Of a stretch of DNA of 10,857 nt, positions 7,273-10,857 are shown piece by piece (positions within the stretch are counted from its first letter, which is position 1; each line of letters begins with the position of its first letter). A program made the translations under genes and the position numbers. Origin of the DNA: Tritrichomonas foetus (Eukaryota > Parabasalia > Tritrichomonadida > Tritrichomonadidae); contig MLAK01000967.1 of the NCBI GenBank assembly GCA_001839685.1, forward strand, positions 1 to 10,857. Direction: 5' to 3'. Below the pieces are notes generated by a model, which made no database searches, had not been told where the DNA came from, and saw only the letters and a list, made by a program, of their open reading frames with translations.

Positions 7273-7657
7273 TTAGGTCAAATGTTAAGGCCAAATAAGG
7301 TGAAATAAAAAATACACTTCGATTGATGGCGGTGATGAAATCACAGACAGATACATTGATCATAATCAAAGCCTACTGTTATAATATGCATTATACAGTC
7401 GGTATACTATAGTTTATAAGTTTAAAAATGAAAAATTAAGGATTTCTCATTTTTAAACTCAGATTTTGTTCATGGTATATATCAGTTATAAGTAACGTTT
7501 GTTATATGATACAAAATTAAAAGTCCAAAGAAATTCGAGAAAAAGATTGTATAAAAAGAAATTTTAATCTAATATACAAATAAACAACAATATATATCGC
7601 GTAATATCTATATATAAATAAAAACCGAATATATAATTCAATTCATCAAACAATCAA
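7273..7657. other. 385-bp intergenic region without a gene, containing stem-loops
   Basis: This region lies between two minus-strand genes: after the stop of the coiled-coil gene and before the ATG of the PDI-like gene. No protein-like ORF or tRNA pattern is visible. It contains a small hairpin (7376-7398: 9 pairs, 4-base loop, one bulge) and a strong one at 7419-7459. On the minus strand TTTCACCTT, about 29 bases before the PDI-like ATG, is a weak candidate for a trichomonad initiator element. Confidence 0.6.
7419..7459 (-). other. 18-bp stem-loop, candidate structured RNA element
   Basis: The arms 7419-7436 and 7442-7459 pair at 17 of 18 positions around a 5-base loop. The one mismatch is A-C on the plus strand but a U-G wobble in a minus-strand transcript, so the minus-strand RNA would be fully paired. 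Both flanking genes run on the minus strand. It may be a processing or termination signal, a small RNA or the remnant of a small inverted-repeat element; the sequence does not decide. Confidence 0.4.
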
Positions 7658-9745
7658 TCAATCCTGAGCCTGTGGTGGTGTTCGTGATCGATGTCTAGCT
7701 GGAACATTCACTTTATCAAAAGTAACATTTTGGTCCATATTTATATATGGCTGATAATCAAAAGCCGCTTCCGATGTGACATCTTTTGGAAGGACATGTG
7801 CTCCAACAACCGCAGAAGCTGCAGGCTGTTGATTATTACTTTCACCTGTATTTCCAGAGTTAACACTCATGTCTCTATAGTAATAATGACCATCCGAGCC
7901 ATTCAGGAATCGTTTATTAAAAGCACAAAATCGAGAATCCCTTGCAGGCATCAATGATGCAGTTATTGTAGTTTTAGCTCCACTTGCAGTTCTTAAATTC
8001 CGCTTGTTTGTAGTTGCTGTTCCGCCATTCAATGATCGAGAAACATTTGCAGCAGTTGTAGCCCTGCTATCATTTGAATCTGCTGTTAAAACTGGTAAAT
8101 TGGAATTTTCTTGTGCAGCCATTTTCTTCACCGATAAATTATTTGGAAATAGTTTTACAAGCATTGTAAAGAATTCATCGCGAGTTATTCGAATTTGTAA
8201 AGCTTTTTCAGCAGCTACACGATCATGTTTCATTGGAAGGAGAGTTTGAACTTTTCGCAATTCTTCTCTAAAATCAGCAACAACAGATAATTGTTTCACT
8301 AATTGCTTAGCATCATTTTTATCAAGTTTTATGCCTCCCACACCAGTTGAAGAAATCAAATCAACAAGCATGTTTTCAACACGATTTGCCACTTTCGACG
8401 AAATATTATTGATAATTTTGGCTTCATCTTGTGGTGAAATTTGTCCAATATTTTTATTGTTATAACTTTGATTAATTATTTCATTTCCAAGTTGTTTGGC
8501 TTGATTTGCAATATCACTATGTTTGTTTGATTTCTTCTTCCTTCTCGTTTTTGTCACAATTTTCTTTTGACCAGTTGGAACACCATTTTCATCTAATTCG
8601 TCTTCTTCTTCCATAATAATTTCTTCCACGATATTTTCAGGTTTTATATTCAGTCCAATATTTCTTCGACGGCCTGGTAAATCTGGAATTCGAGTAATTT
8701 CTTCATCATCAACAACAATTTTGTTATTTTGTTCATTTTCATAATCATAATTAATTGCAATGTTCTTGAAAGTAGTTGAAACTGCTTCAACTTCTTCATT
8801 AACACTAAAATCAGATTCAAATTCGATTTCATCACTAATATCATCGTAATTATCATAATCATCATTTTCATCACCACCCTTTTCTTCTGCAATTTTTGCG
8901 ATCTTCTTGAAATTCACAGCAAGCTTTTCTTTCTTTCGTTGATAGTCTTCATCAAGTTTTCTTTGTTGCTCTTGCAAATTCGCGAAAGTTCCTTCGATAT
9001 CATTTGAATCAAAAGGAACATCAAAATCATCATTGAATAAATTGCCTGCTTGTCCATTTTTCAATAGTTTATTTATCTCATTTTTCAATTCTTTCCTGGT
9101 AACCAACTTTGTGTCATCACTTTTTGAGTCGGTATTTGGTCTTCCGCTTTTGTCGTTCTCGTCGCTTTCACTGCCTTTCATAAATGACTGTGTGTTGATA
9201 GCATGATGAACTTGCATTTTAACCATTTGGGTGACGCGATCCATCAATTGGTCATTTTCTTGATGGGTTTTCTGAAGCTCCTTTTGAAGAAGCTGGACTG
9301 AATTTGAGACATCTTTGAATTCTAAATTTGTATCTTTCGACTCTTTCATGACTGTTTCAAATTCGCTTATATCGACTTTTGTGTCAAGTTCTTCCGTTAC
9401 TCGTTTGAAGCTATCGTTAAAATCACTTGTTCGATCATTGAGTGTTGTTATTTTGTTTTGTAGAGACTCTAAAGCGTCATCGAGAGGTAATCCATCGCGC
9501 GTATAAATTGTTGGTCGAACTTCCTGAAGTTTTACAAACATTCTGTCTTCAAACTCTTCAAGTGTACCGGCGATGTTAGAAATCTGTGTTTGACAGCTCC
9601 TGATTTGGGCTCGTAATTCGTCGATCGCAGTCTGATGATTTAAAGAGGCTTGAATCATTTGTACAACGCTTTTTCCAAACATGTCGACAACGTAATTCAT
9701 TGTTGATGTCTCAATTGCATCGCTCGTTTGTATGATAGTCGACAT
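7658..9745 (-). CDS. Coiled-coil protein, possibly flagellar (weak DUF4795/QRICH2 resemblance)
   Basis: This 695-residue protein has no firm family assignment. Residues about 30-185 form heptad-rich helices (coiled coil). Residues 187-215 are polar. A second helical stretch lies at about 215-290, followed by a very acidic segment (290-320) and a basic cluster KTRRKKK at 399-405. Residues about 440-535 are helical again, with the pattern KHDRVAAEKALQIRITRDEFF. That spacing recalls DUF4795 of QRICH2/C16orf96-type sperm-flagellar proteins. A later GSDGHYYYRD (616-625) would fit the end of such a domain. I hold this lightly. The C-terminal 150 residues are disordered. There is no signal peptide or membrane segment. 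The start ATG at 9745 has the Inr-like sequence TTCACA on the minus strand, its A 19 bases upstream, which fits the trichomonad initiator TCAYW. Confidence 0.7.
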   Translation of the reverse strand: MSTIIQTSDAIETSTMNYVVDMFGKSVVQMIQASLNHQTAIDELRAQIRSCQTQISNIAGTLEEFEDRMFVKLQEVRPTIYTRDGLPLDDALESLQNKITTLNDRTSDFNDSFKRVTEELDTKVDISEFETVMKESKDTNLEFKDVSNSVQLLQKELQKTHQENDQLMDRVTQMVKMQVHHAINTQSFMKGSESDENDKSGRPNTDSKSDDTKLVTRKELKNEINKLLKNGQAGNLFNDDFDVPFDSNDIEGTFANLQEQQRKLDEDYQRKKEKLAVNFKKIAKIAEEKGGDENDDYDNYDDISDEIEFESDFSVNEEVEAVSTTFKNIAINYDYENEQNNKIVVDDEEITRIPDLPGRRRNIGLNIKPENIVEEIIMEEEDELDENGVPTGQKKIVTKTRRKKKSNKHSDIANQAKQLGNEIINQSYNNKNIGQISPQDEAKIINNISSKVANRVENMLVDLISSTGVGGIKLDKNDAKQLVKQLSVVADFREELRKVQTLLPMKHDRVAAEKALQIRITRDEFFTMLVKLFPNNLSVKKMAAQENSNLPVLTADSNDSRATTAANVSRSLNGGTATTNKRNLRTASGAKTTITASLMPARDSRFCAFNKRFLNGSDGHYYYRDMSVNSGNTGESNNQQPAASAVVGAHVLPKDVTSEAAFDYQPYINMDQNVTFDKVNVPARHRSRTPPQAQD

Positions 9746-9759
9746 TTTTCAAAAAATAT

Positions 9760-9770
9760 TTTGTGAATCT
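9760..9770 (-). promoter_or_regulatory. Possible initiator (Inr) element of the coiled-coil gene
   Basis: On the minus strand, TTCACAAAAT lies just upstream of the ATG at 9745. It fits the known trichomonad initiator core TCA(+1)Y(T/A), with the A about 19 bases from the ATG, within the usual short 5' UTR. The motif is short and could occur by chance in AT-rich DNA. Confidence 0.3.
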
Positions 9771-9935
9771 GGAAATTAAAAAACGTGTTTCTTTGGTGGA
9801 CATGTGATCTAAAAATTGTTGGTTTCATAACTTTTTCAGAATCTATTGGGTCATTAGTTCAGAAATATAGCAATATAGATATTGAAAAATTGAGGGGGAA
9901 AAAATTGTCAAAAAATAGAAAAATAGCCACTTTTT

Positions 9936-10857
9936 TTATTGATGATGTTGTTCAGGATGTAATCTATAATATTGTGCAAGGGAATCAGTAAGGACATTAT
10001 CAATTAATTCATTTTCGACTTCCATAATCGATTTAAATTTCGGTTGAGGATGCGGCAGAGTATCTTTTATGGTTGCTGCTTCTGGAACTGCAATAGGAAC
10101 TTCAGGATCCATGCTTCTTGGTTTCTCTTCTGGATGAACACAGTAAAATTGTTGAAGACCTGCTTTGATTGCTTCATCTGCTAAAATTTCATCTATAGTT
10201 CGTTTATCTGGAACATTTTGTTGCTGCTGTCGCTGTTGGACTCCTTTTGCAGTTGAAGGAATCTTTGGTGGACGAGAAGCGGGAATTGACATACGTTGGG
10301 CTTTTATCGGTGAGCTTGAATTAAAATTATCATTCAGTAAAACAGATTCATGTGATCTTGTTGGTGTAATCGATGCAACTGCTTGTTTAACCTCTTCAAT
10401 GGTCCGTGGACGTGGGATGTCTGGATGTGATCTGTAGTATTCATCAAGACCAGCTTCAATAGAAGAATCAACAATTGCTTCATCCAATGATTTAACTATT
10501 TTACGTGTGTAAACTGGTGGTTCTCCTTTTTGTGATAGTGTTGAAGGTGGAGCTGATGGTTGTGAAGGTGAATGAATATGTTCTGGTTTCTGAGGAAGAG
10601 TAAATGAAGATGCTTGGTGGGGAATCTCAGGGTGGCAAGAGTAGTACTCATGAAGAGAATCAATGAGAACAATTTCTATTAATGAGTCAATTGGATTTTG
10701 TTGTTGTTTTGAAATTGATTGTGGAAGTGGAGGAGATGGGAATGATTCAATAACAGGTGGAGAAGTAGACTGATATGGGCTTGAAAATGTTTCGCTCTTT
10801 GGTTGAATTCCTGGGAAACCTTCTTGTTTTGGTTGCATTGATGGAAATCCTTCTTGT
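9936..10857 (-). CDS. Pro/Gln-rich protein with four YYxxHPE repeats, 5' partial
   Basis: I do not recognise this protein. Its frame is open to the right edge. The first ATG in the window, at 10838, lies inside a tandem repeat (QEGFPSMQPK, then QEGFPGIQPK), so it is probably not the true start. Counting from it there are 300 residues. Between disordered Pro/Ser/Gln-rich linkers are four copies of a unit of about 25-29 residues, at 50-74, 116-143, 212-240 and 269-297. Each has an amphipathic helix of the type S-L/I-D-E...D..I..GL, followed by a conserved YY (or FY), two variable residues and HPE or HPD, the first two copies adding IP. The last copy lies at the very C-terminus. The regular spacing suggests repeated binding modules. 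There is no signal peptide in the visible part. The stop TAA lies in a TAAA signal, and the next minus-strand gene starts 190 bases downstream. Confidence 0.75.
   Translation of the reverse strand, partial: QEGFPSMQPKQEGFPGIQPKSETFSSPYQSTSPPVIESFPSPPLPQSISKQQQNPIDSLIEIVLIDSLHEYYSCHPEIPHQASSFTLPQKPEHIHSPSQPSAPPSTLSQKGEPPVYTRKIVKSLDEAIVDSSIEAGLDEYYRSHPDIPRPRTIEEVKQAVASITPTRSHESVLLNDNFNSSSPIKAQRMSIPASRPPKIPSTAKGVQQRQQQQNVPDKRTIDEILADEAIKAGLQQFYCVHPEEKPRSMDPEVPIAVPEAATIKDTLPHPQPKFKSIMEVENELIDNVLTDSLAQYYRLHPEQHHQ
10801..10857 (-). repeat. 30-base in-frame tandem repeat at the window edge
   Basis: Two units, 10801-10830 and 10831-10857 (cut by the edge), are nearly identical and encode the decapeptide QEGFP(S/G)(M/I)QPK. 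A degenerate further copy (SETF...) follows in the protein. More units may lie beyond the edge. Confidence 0.7.

Noticed and set aside
7273..7657. tRNA or other known RNA gene in the long gap
   Set aside because: No B-box-like GGTTCGANTCC with a matching A box or cloverleaf is visible; TTCGATT near 7318 is only a partial match.
8650..8892. 80-residue minus-strand ORF rich in Met, Ile and Lys
   Set aside because: It is a shifted frame of the acidic GAT/GAA-rich segment of the gene at 7658-9745 and has no protein-like pattern of its own.
9785..9991. 68-residue plus-strand ORF between two minus-strand genes
   Set aside because: It overlaps the 3' end of the YYxxHPE gene, has no recognisable motif, and most of it lies in AT-rich intergenic DNA.
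1..10857. Conserved Trichomonas intron signals (GTAYGT with ACTAACACACAG)
   Set aside because: I looked in the ankyrin spacers and gene-free gaps and did not find the paired motif.
1..10857. CRISPR array, bacterial operon or virus-like segment
   Set aside because: No regularly spaced identical repeats, no ribosome-binding-site spacing, and the proteins are eukaryotic (PROPPIN, DUF3447, mariner, PDI).

Overview
The window looks like nuclear DNA of a parabasalid flagellate, most like Tritrichomonas or Trichomonas. Four things point there: AT-rich DNA with long, mostly uninterrupted protozoan-type genes; a DUF3447/ankyrin-repeat protein of the kind greatly expanded in trichomonads; an intact mariner (DD34D) transposon, an element type known from trichomonads; and several stop codons that sit inside TAAA, which is the trichomonad poly(A) signal. 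The lineage is inferred from gene content, not from an rRNA or other marker.

Layout. At 1-1731 (+) lies the 3' part of a DUF3447/ankyrin gene, open to the left edge. Its frame stops at 1295, but good ankyrin repeats continue downstream, separated by short AT-rich spacers that all fall at the same point of the repeat. At 1951-2928 (-) is a PROPPIN (Atg18/WIPI) beta-propeller with an FRRG phosphoinositide-binding motif. A short divergent promoter region with a perfect 10-bp palindrome separates it from 3163-4713 (+), a low-complexity and coiled-coil protein with a His10 tract and SxK repeats. A complete mariner element (about 4785-6074) lies between the convergent 3' ends of this gene and of 6145-7272 (-), a membrane-anchored, PDI-like thioredoxin protein. 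The 385-bp gap 7273-7657 has no gene but contains a strong hairpin. At 7658-9745 (-) is a long coiled-coil protein, possibly axonemal. At 9936-10857 (-), open to the right edge, is a Pro/Gln-rich protein with four copies of a YYxxHPE repeat that I do not recognise.

The host genes do not form an obvious pathway. They touch on autophagy or membrane trafficking (PROPPIN), redox folding in the secretory pathway (PDI-like) and possibly the cytoskeleton (coiled-coil proteins). The mariner is the only clear mobile element and looks autonomous: intact transposase, three catalytic aspartates and paired terminal repeats. The most interesting unexplained structures are the in-register spacers in the ankyrin gene, the YYxxHPE repeat family and the hairpin near 7440.
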